Notes: generated by a model not told the origin, from the sequence alone. 64,000 nucleotides of DNA from Kineothrix sp. MB12-C1 (GCF_030863805.1 NZ_CP132957.1:2294001-2358000), one strand, 5' to 3'; counted from the stretch's first letter, positions 33,315-42,175 are shown. Numbers and translations: made by a program.

Positions 33315-34139
33315 TCAATCCTCCTTTACCGAGGATATTGTATCGTATATCTCTGTGCCGTCATAGTAAAAATCGGACATTGTTTTCAGATAGTCTTTGG
33401 GCGAAACACCACTAATTGCCTTAAAATCTTTATCGAAATGAGCTTGGTCGAAATAGCCAGCTTGTTGTGACAATGCCGCAAAAAAGCAGGGCGATTTTTG
33501 AATGTGCTTTAATACATAATTAAAGCGGGTTAAACGTGCAAAGTCCTTAACATTCATTCCAATTTGTGTGTGGAACAAGCGGTTTAGCTGCCGTTCACTA
33601 TAACAAGATAGTCTGGCAATCTCTTTCACTTGTAGCTGTCCATGATTATCAGAAATCGCTTTGGTTGCCAATAGCAAAGCATCTGAAACAACATGATGTT
33701 CCATACGTTCGTATAAAATTTCCTCGCAAGCGTTTGCTAAGTCGGTTACAGTTTTTGATACTGCAAAAGCATGATGCAATAAACGGAACAACTCGTTGTC
33801 GATGTCCACAAGCGAAAGGCGTTTGTCTGCAAATTCCGCTTGGTTTTGGCGTGTGATTTGATACAACCCATAGGGGGAAAGCTGGATAAGCATTAAAACA
33901 TTATAACTATTTGGCTCCGTGCCTAACAATATGGGGGTGAGGGACGCTCCCCATAGTTCAGCAATGACTGTATTTCCATCGAAAGCAAGCGACAATGTTC
34001 CGCAAGCGTTAGGCATAAGCATATAATGCTCTGTAAACATATCCTTTGATGGAAATACGATGTTATAATATTGAACATATTTTCTCAACTCAATATGTGA
34101 GGGGAACATATTAAATTGCTTGTCATATTGTAAAATCAA
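33315..34139 (-). CDS. AraC-family transcriptional regulator
   Basis: A 274-residue protein with an N-terminal cupin-like sensor half (FPSHIELRKYVQYYNIVFPS, NACGTLSLAFDGNTVIAELW). The C-terminal double helix-turn-helix has VKEIARLSCYSERQLNRLFH and FAALSQQAGYFDQAHFDKDF, ending in SGVSPKDYLK. It heads the minus-strand set AraC-VOC-DUF7662-DUF5131. Ligand unknown. Confidence 0.9.
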   Translation of the reverse strand: MILQYDKQFNMFPSHIELRKYVQYYNIVFPSKDMFTEHYMLMPNACGTLSLAFDGNTVIAELWGASLTPILLGTEPNSYNVLMLIQLSPYGLYQITRQNQAEFADKRLSLVDIDNELFRLLHHAFAVSKTVTDLANACEEILYERMEHHVVSDALLLATKAISDNHGQLQVKEIARLSCYSERQLNRLFHTQIGMNVKDFARLTRFNYVLKHIQKSPCFFAALSQQAGYFDQAHFDKDFKAISGVSPKDYLKTMSDFYYDGTEIYDTISSVKED

Positions 34140-34209
34140 ATTGTTCCCTCCTTTGGTCAGCTACAACGTAGCGTGTTTATACTTTGTAATGTGACATATT
34201 GTTGTCGTA

Positions 34210-34314
34210 TTAGAATTTTTCTTTAAAAATCATATTTGCTTCACATAATTTTTGTATCCGTCTTTCTGAGATGCCCCATTTTTTTTAAGCAGTTTTTACA
34301 GAAATGTAATCCAT
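34210..34314 (-). pseudogene. Remnant of a small helix-turn-helix (excisionase-like) gene
   Basis: On the minus strand, ATG 34314 begins MDYISVKTA, then a TAA, then KKWGISERRIQKLCEANMIF and an early stop. This matches the start of small element-encoded DNA-binding proteins (VKEAAEKWGISERRVQKLC pattern), but with an in-frame stop and no C-terminus. It is a scar of a mobile element. Confidence 0.6.
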
Positions 34315-34487
34315 GTATTCAACTTCCTTTCGTCAAAATAGTATATAGTAATTATATACGGATTGACGAATGATAGCAAATAATTATACACTACTTAATA
34401 TAAAAATGTACTTCGTTCAAATATCGTCACCCGAAATGTAAAATGATACGGGGTAATATTAAAATATAGCAAGACGAAAGAAAACTT

Positions 34488-34556
34488 GATTTCAAGCCAA
34501 TAGGTATGGCGATAAAAAAAGCTCGTGAAGCAAAAGGGTTGGATTTTATCAAATAA
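34488..34556 (+). pseudogene. Remnant of an XRE regulator of a conjugative element
   Basis: A 23-codon stretch reading DFKPIGMAIKKAREAKGLDF then IK and stop. The IG-AIKKAREAKG pattern is the start of XRE-type regulators carried by Tn916-like integrative elements. The helix-turn-helix that should follow is absent. It lies directly before the small membrane-protein gene. Confidence 0.5.
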
Positions 34557-34581
34557 AGTTGGAAGTTATGAAGGAGAGGAT

Positions 34582-34965
34582 ATGAAAAAATTACTTGTTT
34601 ATTTTGATTATTGGGTATTTATAGCAACAACCTTAGCAATCGCCGGAGTGTTTTATGAAGGTATGGAATTAAAATGGTTTAGTATTGTAGGTGTGTTTAT
34701 ACTGCTAATGGATTATTCTTTCATGGTGGCGACAGTTATTCACATATGGACAGAAAGAAAAAACAAATGGCTGTTACTACATATTTTTTCGGCAGCGATG
34801 ATATTGACTGCGATTGTGATGAAACTGATGAAAATAGAATATCCAACAATTACACTGGTTTTCTGGTATTTTTATATTTGGTTTTTGTATGGAATGAAGA
34901 TTGTAAAATGCCGAGTAGACAGTGGTAAAAAATATGAAGATATTGGGGGTAAATATGAAGTGTAA
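34582..34965 (+). CDS. Small polytopic membrane protein of unknown function
   Basis: A 127-residue protein from ATG 34582 (AAGGAGAGG upstream) with four hydrophobic segments: YWVFIATTLAIAGVFY, WFSIVGVFILLMDYSFMV, WLLLHIFSAAMILTAIVM and TLVFWYFYIWFLYGM. It ends in a charged tail (KKYEDIGGKYEV). No family is recognised. It is flanked on both sides by integrative-element scars. Confidence 0.6.
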   Translation: MKKLLVYFDYWVFIATTLAIAGVFYEGMELKWFSIVGVFILLMDYSFMVATVIHIWTERKNKWLLLHIFSAAMILTAIVMKLMKIEYPTITLVFWYFYIWFLYGMKIVKCRVDSGKKYEDIGGKYEV

Positions 34966-35065
34966 TATTGGTGGTCAAAATTATCTTTTAGTCTCTAATC
35001 CAATAAAGAATACAAAAACAAGGGAAGAATAATTTCGAATTATTGATATTTCACTGTCAAAAGAT

Positions 35066-35307
35066 ATGCCAACTGAAGTTGGCGAATACAATGAGTAACT
35101 TGTGAGAAAAATAATGGAAAGTGCCAAGATAAAGCATTTGGCACAATATTTTGGTGCTTGGAGCACTCGCAAAATTACATAGAGACGCAATTTTGACTTC
35201 GTGGTGTCGATGGCTGAACTGTTACAAAAATTTGCCATAGAGTTTAGGATGGAAATATTGAGATTATCTGCCCTTGGGTTTATAATAGGTAGGACGATGG
35301 GGGGATA
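35066..35307 (+). pseudogene. Possible C-terminal scar of a site-specific recombinase, with other debris
   Basis: One frame reads MPTEVGEYNE, stop, LVRKIMESAKI. The EYNE-LVRKI pattern resembles the conserved C-terminus of large serine recombinases (EYDE-LVRxLI). Farther on, short frames without starts continue to about 35307. The repeat-family arm GGCTGAACTGTTAC occurs at 35212-35225. The identification is weak, but the whole 34.97-35.47 kb stretch has no intact gene. Confidence 0.3.
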
Positions 35308-35467
35308 ATAAATGAAAGGAAAAATAAAGGAGAATTTATCTTGGACATGCTGATGAAAAAAGCTATTTATGAGTCTTATTTTATTTTAACAGAAATTAAT
35401 ATGATTGAGTAAAATCCGATATATAAATCAAAGATACAGAAAAATAATAAAAGTTAGGAAAAATATA

Positions 35468-37219
35468 ATGGAAATTTTAATGAATTTACTGCTTATGTTA
35501 GGTGGAGTCGCTGTGTTTATGTTTGGAATGAAGCAGATGAGCTCTGGTTTGGAACGAAGCGCAGGATCAGGAATAAGAAATCTTTTCAAAAAAATCAATA
35601 AAAACAGAATCTGTAATTACGGAATTGGAATCGGAGCTACCGTACTTATCCAATCTTCTTCAGCCTCTTCGATTATGACAGTTGGACTTGCTCATGCGAA
35701 TATTGTAACAGTCAAGCAAGGCTCAGGTTTTATTTTAGGCGCAAAAGTAGGTACCACTCTTACCGCGTTTATGTTTGCCCTTTCAGGTATCAGTAAAGGC
35801 GGATTTAGCATTAGTTCTGTTTTTGCAGCGATTGCATTTGTCGGTGTCATGATTGTTTTTTCCACTAGTAACGAAACCCTTAATAAAATTGCACCATTTT
35901 TAATCGGATTCGGAATGTTGTTTATCGGAATGGAAGTGATGGAAACAGCAATCGGTGGACCAAATTCGACGCTGAGTATTCAACTCTCTCAAGTATTCAA
36001 ATATGAAATCATGCAAAATCCCATCTTGCTGGTGATATTAGGAATTTTATTTACAGGCATCATACAGTCATCTACGGCAGCGACAGGTGTTTTTATAGCG
36101 TTCTTGGCCACGGGAGTTATCCACAATATAGATCAATCGTTCTTTTTAGTGATGGGAGCAAATATAGGAACATGTAGCGATGGCATTATGGCCTCCTTGT
36201 CTACGAACGCCAACGGGAAACGTATCGCATTGTTCCATTTGATTACCAGCGTAATTGGTGCGGTAGCTTTTTCGATTATTCTGGTTCTTTTCAGAACACC
36301 TATTAGCAACATGTTTGAAAGTCTATTCCCCGGGAAACCCCAGTTTAGCCTTGCAACATTTAACCTGATTTATAATACTCTCTATACCTTAGTGTTACTC
36401 ATATTTATCGACCCGTTAGTCAATTTAGTGACAAGTTTAGTGAAAGATAAACAACAGAAGTTGGAAGAATTGTCATATATTGATGAGCGTTTCTTGCAAA
36501 CTCCGGCGGTTGCCGTTGAACAAGCATTAAAGGAACTGCACGATATGGCGATTCTTGCAAAGGAGAACATTGATCGTTCTTTTGCTTCGTTGGTCAACGA
36601 AGATATGAGCGAAAGCAAAAAAATTGCCGATACGGAATATCGTATTGATTTCTTGACAAATAAGCTCACAAGCTTTTTTATCAAGATTTCATCAGCTACT
36701 AAATTCGCTGATGACGAAAAACTGATTGCCGGATTACATCATGTAACAAACGATATTGAGCGGTTGGGGGATTATGCGGTCCTTTTGGTAAAAGAAACCA
36801 GCTACATGAAGGAGAATAATGTAAAGTTTTTAGATCAGACCAAAGATGAGCTTGACCTAATCTACGGGCATATATCCGAAATGTTCGACTTGGGGTTCGA
36901 TGCGTTTACAAAGCGTAGAACCGAAAATTTCAGAAAAATTTCAAATCTTCACAAGGAAATTAAAAAACTAATATCCTCTACGCGTAACGAACATGTGATA
37001 CGCCTGAGTTCCGAAATGTACCCGGTTGAGGTATCAAAAAGCATATATTCCGTTCTGTTTTCATTGCAAAGAATATCGGATCATATTGTGAATATTGCTT
37101 TCTCGGTTCGATCCACCACCGGAAGTAAAACAGAAGCATTGCAAGCCATTGAAAAAGAAAAGAAAAAACCTGAAAATGCAGATCGTAAGCCTTCTCCGGA
37201 ATCCAATATGAAAAGGTAA
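35468..37219 (+). CDS. Na+/phosphate cotransporter (NptA/PNaS family) with PhoU-like domain
   Basis: A 583-residue protein. The membrane part (~1-310) has the duplicated QSSS/QSST signature of the family: ATVLIQSSSASSIMTVGLAH and GIIQSSTAATGVFIAFLATG. The cytoplasmic C-terminal part (~330-560) is helical and PhoU-like (VEQALKELHDMAILAKENID, HHVTNDIERLGDYAVLLVKE). It imports phosphate with sodium. ATG 35468 is chosen because it starts the first membrane helix normally; the frame is open from 35405. A terminator follows at 37266. Confidence 0.9.
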   Translation: MEILMNLLLMLGGVAVFMFGMKQMSSGLERSAGSGIRNLFKKINKNRICNYGIGIGATVLIQSSSASSIMTVGLAHANIVTVKQGSGFILGAKVGTTLTAFMFALSGISKGGFSISSVFAAIAFVGVMIVFSTSNETLNKIAPFLIGFGMLFIGMEVMETAIGGPNSTLSIQLSQVFKYEIMQNPILLVILGILFTGIIQSSTAATGVFIAFLATGVIHNIDQSFFLVMGANIGTCSDGIMASLSTNANGKRIALFHLITSVIGAVAFSIILVLFRTPISNMFESLFPGKPQFSLATFNLIYNTLYTLVLLIFIDPLVNLVTSLVKDKQQKLEELSYIDERFLQTPAVAVEQALKELHDMAILAKENIDRSFASLVNEDMSESKKIADTEYRIDFLTNKLTSFFIKISSATKFADDEKLIAGLHHVTNDIERLGDYAVLLVKETSYMKENNVKFLDQTKDELDLIYGHISEMFDLGFDAFTKRRTENFRKISNLHKEIKKLISSTRNEHVIRLSSEMYPVEVSKSIYSVLFSLQRISDHIVNIAFSVRSTTGSKTEALQAIEKEKKKPENADRKPSPESNMKR

Positions 37220-37265
37220 AAAACCTCCGAATTCAAGTCAGGGATTGAGAAAAATCATTTAAAAA

Positions 37266-37309
37266 GAATGAGCCAATATACTTTAAGTGTATTAGCTCAT
37301 TCTTTTTTT
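37266..37309 (+). terminator. Rho-independent terminator after the Na/Pi cotransporter
   Basis: GAATGAGCCAATATAC and GTGTATTAGCTCATTC form a long stem (two mismatches) around TTTAA, followed by TTTTTTT. Confidence 0.85.
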
Positions 37310-37330
37310 AAAAAAGTTTAAGGTGGAAGT

Positions 37331-37396
37331 ATGGTGGAAAAAGATTTAGAATATATATTAGCAGAAAAGAATTTAAGGAGCATTCCTGTTAAGTAA
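37331..37396 (+). pseudogene. Short reading frame cut by the IS110 insertion
   Basis: AGGTGG precedes ATG 37331. The first ~14 codons (MVEKDLEYILAEKN) lie outside the insertion sequence; the frame then enters it and stops at 37396. It looks like the 5' stub of a gene interrupted by copy 1 of the IS, but the rest of that gene is not found on the other side, where a GNAT gene starts. Confidence 0.35.
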
Positions 37397-37492
37397 CAAA
37401 TGACAGGTTTGCAAAAAATGAGTGCCACCCATAGAATAATGATTGTTAACTGGCCGGTTGACAAAATCATCGTTCGAAGGAGACACCCACAA

Positions 37493-38770
37493 ATGAATTG
37501 TAAACAAAATCAAAAAATCAATCAAGTAAAAGAATCAACTTTGGTAGTTGGAATCGATATCGGAAGTACAACACAGTACGCCAGAGCTTTTGACTGGCGA
37601 GGCATCGAATTAGGGAAGGTCTTTAAATTTAGCAACAGCAGAGAAGGTTTTGACAGCTTCAAAAACTGGATGCAGTGGATACAGGACAAGAACAAAAAGT
37701 CAGATGTTATCGTAGGTATCGAACCAACAGGTCACTACTGGTTTGACCTTGGCGCTTATCTTGAAGATGAAGGCATCCTCCTGGTTATGGTCAACCCTTA
37801 TGCGGTAAAGCAGACCAAGGAACTGGATGACAACAGCCAAAGTAAGAATGACAGCAAGGATCCCAAGGTAATCGCAAAACTCGTTATAGAAGGAAGATAT
37901 TGTGCACCATATACACCGGATGGGGTGTATGCAGATCTAAGAATTATGGCAGCGAATCGGAAGAGGCTTATCAGGGAACTTACCCAGATCAAGAACAGAT
38001 TTGCCAGATGGTTTGCCATATACTTTCCTGAATATAAAGATGTATTCGGGGATTATGAATCACAAAGCAGTATGCTGCTTCTAAAGAAAGCATGTACACC
38101 TGAAGCAATCGTGGGACTCGGAGCCGAGAATATAAATCAAATCTGGCGTGATGCAAAACTGCGGGCTGTCGGGATGAAAAGGGCAACGACCCTGTGCGAG
38201 ACAGCAAAGCGTAGCATTGGCCTAAAGAAAGGCTCTTCGGCAGCTGAGTATGAAATGAAACTACTGCTCGAGGATCATGATTACAAAATGGCACAGCTTG
38301 AATCTGTTATGGAAGAAATAGAAGGCTTGTGTAAAAAGATACCCGAAAGCGAGCAGATGCTTGCCATCAAAGGTATCGGACTGATTACGGTTGCCGGATT
38401 TCTGGCTGAGATCGGTGATGCGAGGCGTTTCGAATCACCAAGGCAGATACAAAAGCTGGCAGGACTCTCGTTAAGGGAAAATAGTTCAGGAAAGCATAAA
38501 GGACAGACGACCATAAGCAAACGAGGTCGAAGTAAGCTGCGAGCTGTACTGTTCAATGCTGCGATTCCACTGATAGCTACGAACCCGGAGTTCAATGCCC
38601 TGCATGAGTATTATACGACCAGAGCAAATAATCCACTGAAAAAGAAGCAATCCGTGATAGCCATCAGCTGTAAGCTGATACGAATCTTTTATACTATTTT
38701 GACCAAAGGTGTATCGTATGATGCACAAAAGATGATGTCTGACATACACAGACAGCCAGCGATAGCATAA
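37493..38770 (+). CDS. IS110-family transposase (DEDD recombinase)
   Basis: A 425-residue recombinase. The RuvC-like DEDD domain has Asp in VVGIDIGSTTQYARAF, Glu in VIVGIEPTGHYWFDLG and Asp in NDSKDPKVIAKLV. The C-terminal Transposase_20 domain has IKGIGLITVAGFLAEIGDA, LAGLSLRENSSGKHKGQT and SKRGRSKLRAVLFNAA, including the family serine. These enzymes excise and insert the element with a structured non-coding RNA. ATG 37493 follows AAGGAGA; the frame is open from 37400. It is complete, unlike the second copy. Confidence 0.95.
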   Translation: MNCKQNQKINQVKESTLVVGIDIGSTTQYARAFDWRGIELGKVFKFSNSREGFDSFKNWMQWIQDKNKKSDVIVGIEPTGHYWFDLGAYLEDEGILLVMVNPYAVKQTKELDDNSQSKNDSKDPKVIAKLVIEGRYCAPYTPDGVYADLRIMAANRKRLIRELTQIKNRFARWFAIYFPEYKDVFGDYESQSSMLLLKKACTPEAIVGLGAENINQIWRDAKLRAVGMKRATTLCETAKRSIGLKKGSSAAEYEMKLLLEDHDYKMAQLESVMEEIEGLCKKIPESEQMLAIKGIGLITVAGFLAEIGDARRFESPRQIQKLAGLSLRENSSGKHKGQTTISKRGRSKLRAVLFNAAIPLIATNPEFNALHEYYTTRANNPLKKKQSVIAISCKLIRIFYTILTKGVSYDAQKMMSDIHRQPAIA

Positions 38771-38879
38771 GAGGAAAACTGTAGAATTCAGGAAGACGTC
38801 CACCCTAAGGTGCTGAATGGAACAGAAAAAGAAACAAAACATAGAGAGCCGAAGTCAGATTTTTCACCATCAGAGCAGA

Positions 38880-39065
38880 GACTCAGCGAAGGAGCATCAT
38901 GACGCCCCTTTATGGATAAGCAGAACGAAGGAATTCAGGACCCTGAGGTATAGGTGATCCCGTATGACATGGGAGGTTGGGCTGCCGTAAGGATTTGGGG
39001 ATAAGGAAAGGCCGATCATAACAAAATAAGACGACGTCTTATTAAGTGAACCCCAAATATCCATA
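38880..39065 (+). ncRNA. Candidate guide (bridge/seek) RNA region of IS110 copy 1
   Basis: The segment lies in the 411 bp after the transposase stop and matches copy 2 as far as I could compare. It contains AAGGAGCAT (38889-38897), the same as the left end of the element. It also contains ATGGGAGGTTGG (38969-38980), whose first eight bases equal the right end and whose last nine equal the inferred target of copy 2. A strong foldback follows: GGATTTGGGG (38991-39000) with CCCCAAATATCC (39051-39062), enclosing the palindrome AATAAGACG-A-CGTCTTATT (39025-39043). IS110-family elements encode a non-coding RNA with target and donor loops. Extent and strand are inferred. Confidence 0.5.
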
Positions 39066-39190
39066 TATCCATGATTTAAGGCCATGGGGAATGACATTGA
39101 CGAAGAATGCGGTTCTATAAAAAAATGAAAAAGTAAGAAAAAGCGAGTTAACAAGAGAAAAATTAAGATAATTATGGGAGGAGGGGTATT

Positions 39191-39727
39191 GTGAAAGACA
39201 TAATTATAAGACAAGCAGCAGATAATGATATATTTGAAATAAAAGAAATATTAAGAAAGGCTTTTGATAGACCAGGCAAGAATGAATCTTTTAATGAATG
39301 GGAATTTGCTGACAAGGTAAGGAATGACTCTGGATTTATTCGTGAACTATGTTTTGTTGCAACGAACAATAATCAAATAATAGGGTATATGTTATTATCA
39401 AAGGCCTTAATAGGTATAAATGAAGGGTTAACATTAGGACCATTGGCAGTTAAGCCTTCTTATCAACGCAAAGGTATAGGGAAAAAGCTTATAGAATATG
39501 GATTGGAGAAAGCTAAAGGGCTTAATTTTGAATGGATTGCACTTACCGGTGGAGATTATTATACTCAATTTGGATTTGAACCAGCTTTAAGATATGGGAT
39601 TGTAATAGGAGAGGATCACCCGGAGAATCTTTATTTAAAGATTAAGTTTCTTAATGGGAATGTGAGTATATCTGGTAAGATAAGGTTTTGTGATTCCTTC
39701 TATGATGAAGATGGGGATTTATTATAA
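39191..39727 (+). CDS. GNAT-family N-acetyltransferase
   Basis: A 178-residue acetyltransferase starting at GTG 39191. The fold begins IIIRQAADNDIFEIKEILRK. The acetyl-CoA loop is LGPLAVKPSYQRKGIGKKLI (R/Q-x-x-G-x-G/A), and the C-terminal segment is ALTGGDYYTQFGFEPALRYG. This resembles the YhbS-like subgroup of small predicted acetyltransferases with unknown acceptor. Its ribosome binding site GGGAGGAGGGG spans the end of IS110 copy 1, so the insertion has kept or rebuilt translation. Confidence 0.85.
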   Translation: MKDIIIRQAADNDIFEIKEILRKAFDRPGKNESFNEWEFADKVRNDSGFIRELCFVATNNNQIIGYMLLSKALIGINEGLTLGPLAVKPSYQRKGIGKKLIEYGLEKAKGLNFEWIALTGGDYYTQFGFEPALRYGIVIGEDHPENLYLKIKFLNGNVSISGKIRFCDSFYDEDGDLL

Positions 39728-39856
39728 AAATCTTATACTAGGGGGATTATGTACAACCGCTGAAGATGAACGTTCTGGCAGCAGGTTAGATTTTCTCTTA
39801 ATAGATAGCTGAGACAAGAAATAAAGTAGAAAGTCATCAGGAATTGGGGGATTTAG

Positions 39857-40651
39857 ATGAGAAACATATTTATAGAAGGAATACAGGGGGCTGGTAAAAC
39901 AACATTGATGAGATCGCTATATGAAAAACTCGATGGATATCATATGTATGTTGAGGGCGATATTTCTCCGGTTGAACTGGCATGGTGCAGTTATATGACA
40001 GAGGAAGAATATCAGCGAACTCTCGTAAGATTTCCCGATTTAGTGTCAGAGATAGAAAAGCATACAATAAAAGAAGAAAATCATTTTATAGTAGAATATA
40101 CACGAATTATGACTGATACAAGAGGGTTTTATCAATATATGGAGCAGTATGAGATATATAATGGAAGGCGATCATTTGATGACTTTAAAAATTTAATTCT
40201 TAGTCGGTTAGAAAGCTTTAAGGGAACAGGAAATTTATTTGAATGTTCTTTATTTCAAAACATAATAGAGGAATTAATATTGTTCTATTGTAAGACGGAG
40301 GAAGAAATCGTTGATTTTTATAGAGAAATATTTGAAGCTATCAAACAAAAAAACTTTATATTGCTCTATCTCTACTCGGATGATATAGAAAGTAATGTTT
40401 TGAAGATTAAAAAAGAGCGTTCTGACGAAAATGGTGTAGAAATGTGGTATCCTCTTGTGATGCGATATTTAAATGACTCACCCTATGGAAAGAAGTTTGC
40501 GTTTGAGGATATATCAGATATGGTCGCACATTTTAAAAGACGTATGGATCTTGAATTAAGAATAGTTAAAGAAATAATGGGAGGGCATTCAATGATTTTA
40601 CCTGCCAAGGCTTATGATATAGAGGATGTTATAAATAACCTGAAAGGTTGA
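39857..40651 (+). CDS. P-loop NTPase, nucleoside/nucleotide kinase-like
   Basis: A 264-residue protein with an N-terminal Walker A motif (FIEGIQGAGKTTLMRSLYEK). A deoxynucleoside-kinase-like layout follows: EGDISPVELAWCSYM, the central GNLFECSLFQNIIEELILFY, and the distal FILLYLYSDDIESNVLKIKK with a lid-like basic segment. The substrate is unknown; a small-molecule kinase is most likely. Ribosome binding site GGGGGA. It lies in the segment between the two IS110 copies. Confidence 0.65.
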   Translation: MRNIFIEGIQGAGKTTLMRSLYEKLDGYHMYVEGDISPVELAWCSYMTEEEYQRTLVRFPDLVSEIEKHTIKEENHFIVEYTRIMTDTRGFYQYMEQYEIYNGRRSFDDFKNLILSRLESFKGTGNLFECSLFQNIIEELILFYCKTEEEIVDFYREIFEAIKQKNFILLYLYSDDIESNVLKIKKERSDENGVEMWYPLVMRYLNDSPYGKKFAFEDISDMVAHFKRRMDLELRIVKEIMGGHSMILPAKAYDIEDVINNLKG

Positions 40652-40727
40652 TCTGACAATATCTCGTTGAAAATGACCAGTATTTTAAATAAAATTCTGT
40701 TATGCTTAAGAGACAGGAGGTGAGCTT

Positions 40728-42083
40728 GTGATTTGGGTTGAGAAAATAGAAGAAGCGATTCAATACATTGAAAATAATCTTTTCGAGGCAATTACTGCAG
40801 AGTCTGTCGGTCAGGCGATTGACTACGCCCCATCCTCGTTTTCTAACTTTTTTAGTGCTGTTACCGGGTATTCCGTAGGAGAATATATCCGATACAGGCG
40901 TTTGTCATGTGCGGCGGATAAATTGACTAGAAATGAGGCATCTGTTACGGAAATGGCTTTTCGTTGCAGATATGAAACGCCGGAGGCTTTTTCCAAGGCA
41001 TTTAAACGTTTATTTGGATGTTCGCCATCTCAATTCTCAAGATCTGAATTAAAGCATCATACATTTGCTCCTATTTCAATTGACTTTTCATTACAAGGAG
41101 GATTCAGTATGACACGAAATTTAATTCCCGGATTACTTAATGTAGATTGGTCTGATACAAATAGGCAGAACGAATTTGTCAACAGTGTTGTTTCAGCATT
41201 GAATGTACTCGGTGAAAGATTGGATTATGATACAGTATGCGCCATATCCGGAAGTGCATTCCGAACATCATTCAGTATGCCCTCTATTCAACAATGGAAT
41301 CACGGCAATTATCATGTGATCCACACCCCGATAATTATTGAGCATACTTTTAAAATGCTCGGCTTTGATGTTTCGCACCATATCCGAAGCGACTTTGAAA
41401 CAGACAGCCGCATGATTATCGACAGTATTGACCGAGGTATACCCGTAATCACGCTGGAAGGAGTGATAAACTGTTCGGATGCTTGTGTCATCTCCGGATA
41501 CGACAATGACGGCAAAGTGTTATTGGGCTACAATCCATTTATGAACGTTGAGGATGACCATAACGAAGAACCGGATGATACCGGATATTTCAGAAAATCA
41601 GACTGGCGCGAGGGTTATAATGCGGATTGGAATAGGGTAAGGATATTGACAATCGGTGATAAGCACAAAAAGCCGGATGAAGGGGTGATCTTCGAAGAAA
41701 CCCTAAAACTTGCTTCGCGATTGATCAAAGAAGAAAGCTTATGGCCCGGGCAATATAACGGCCTTTCGGCACATAAAGCGTTTGCAAACGCACTGCTTAC
41801 TTACGAATGGAACGATAATTTTGAACCATATTTAAATACAATGTGTAACTATAAACAATATCTCGATAGGCAATATGCTGTCAATTTTTTTGAAAATAAC
41901 GGCAGGAAGGATCTTGTTGCTATTTATAAAGAGATTGCGGAGCTTGTCGCCCAGATGGGCTGCATGATTCCGCAGGATTTTTCGGCATTTGAGATGTTTA
42001 GTGATAAAGCCAGACTAAAACCTTATAGCGAGATGCTTATGAAAATCTGTTCCTTAGAGGAAAGGGCACTGACTTTGTTATAG
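40728..42083 (+). CDS. AraC-type regulator fused to a BtrH-like (C39-fold) domain
   Basis: A 451-residue fusion starting at GTG 40728 (AGGAGGTGA upstream). Residues 1-110 are a double AraC helix-turn-helix (AITAESVGQAIDYAPSSFSN, ASVTEMAFRCRYETPEAFSK). A linker IDFSLQGGFSM leads to a BtrH_N-like domain: SALNVLGERLDYDTVCAISG, SAFRTSFS, QQWNHGNYHVIHTPIIIEHT, IDRGIPVITLEGV, ACVISGYDNDGKVLLGYNPF. A helical C-terminal part follows. BtrH-like domains bind or transfer acyl or peptide groups, or act as papain-like folds; the role here is likely ligand sensing (inference). An internal AAGGAGG (41095-41101) precedes in-frame ATG 41109 (codon 128), so the effector domain may also be made alone. Confidence 0.75.
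   Translation: MIWVEKIEEAIQYIENNLFEAITAESVGQAIDYAPSSFSNFFSAVTGYSVGEYIRYRRLSCAADKLTRNEASVTEMAFRCRYETPEAFSKAFKRLFGCSPSQFSRSELKHHTFAPISIDFSLQGGFSMTRNLIPGLLNVDWSDTNRQNEFVNSVVSALNVLGERLDYDTVCAISGSAFRTSFSMPSIQQWNHGNYHVIHTPIIIEHTFKMLGFDVSHHIRSDFETDSRMIIDSIDRGIPVITLEGVINCSDACVISGYDNDGKVLLGYNPFMNVEDDHNEEPDDTGYFRKSDWREGYNADWNRVRILTIGDKHKKPDEGVIFEETLKLASRLIKEESLWPGQYNGLSAHKAFANALLTYEWNDNFEPYLNTMCNYKQYLDRQYAVNFFENNGRKDLVAIYKEIAELVAQMGCMIPQDFSAFEMFSDKARLKPYSEMLMKICSLEERALTLL
41095..41111 (+). promoter_or_regulatory. Internal ribosome binding site and start codon at the domain boundary
   Basis: AAGGAGG, seven bases, then ATG at 41109-41111, in frame with the AraC-BtrH gene at codon 128, exactly before the effector domain. 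The equivalent signal lies at codon 128 of the AraC-GyrI gene at 61971. Confidence 0.6.
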
Positions 42084-42175
42084 GTTACTTCGAGTCATAA
42101 AGATAATGAGAACTTGCTCTTGCAGGTGCATTGAAACAGAACTACAGAAATTTATATTGTACAAGGAGAAAGAAA

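Larger units (their letters stand above)
37374..39181 (+). mobile_element. IS110-family insertion sequence, copy 1 (intact)
   Basis: Comparison with the second copy gives a shared block of 1808 bp from TAAGGAGCATTCC to AATTATGGGAGG. It encodes one transposase (37493-38770), with 119 bp of 5' and 411 bp of 3' non-coding DNA. No clear terminal inverted repeats were seen, as is usual for IS110 proper. The ends contain AAGGAG (left) and GGGAGG (right), and the right end supplies the ribosome binding site of the downstream GNAT gene. The long conserved 3' non-coding part is the likely guide-RNA region. Confidence 0.9.

Noticed and set aside
34981-35238. 85-codon minus-strand frame before the Na/Pi cotransporter
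   Set aside because: No initiation signal; the plus strand of the same stretch shows recombinase-like debris instead.
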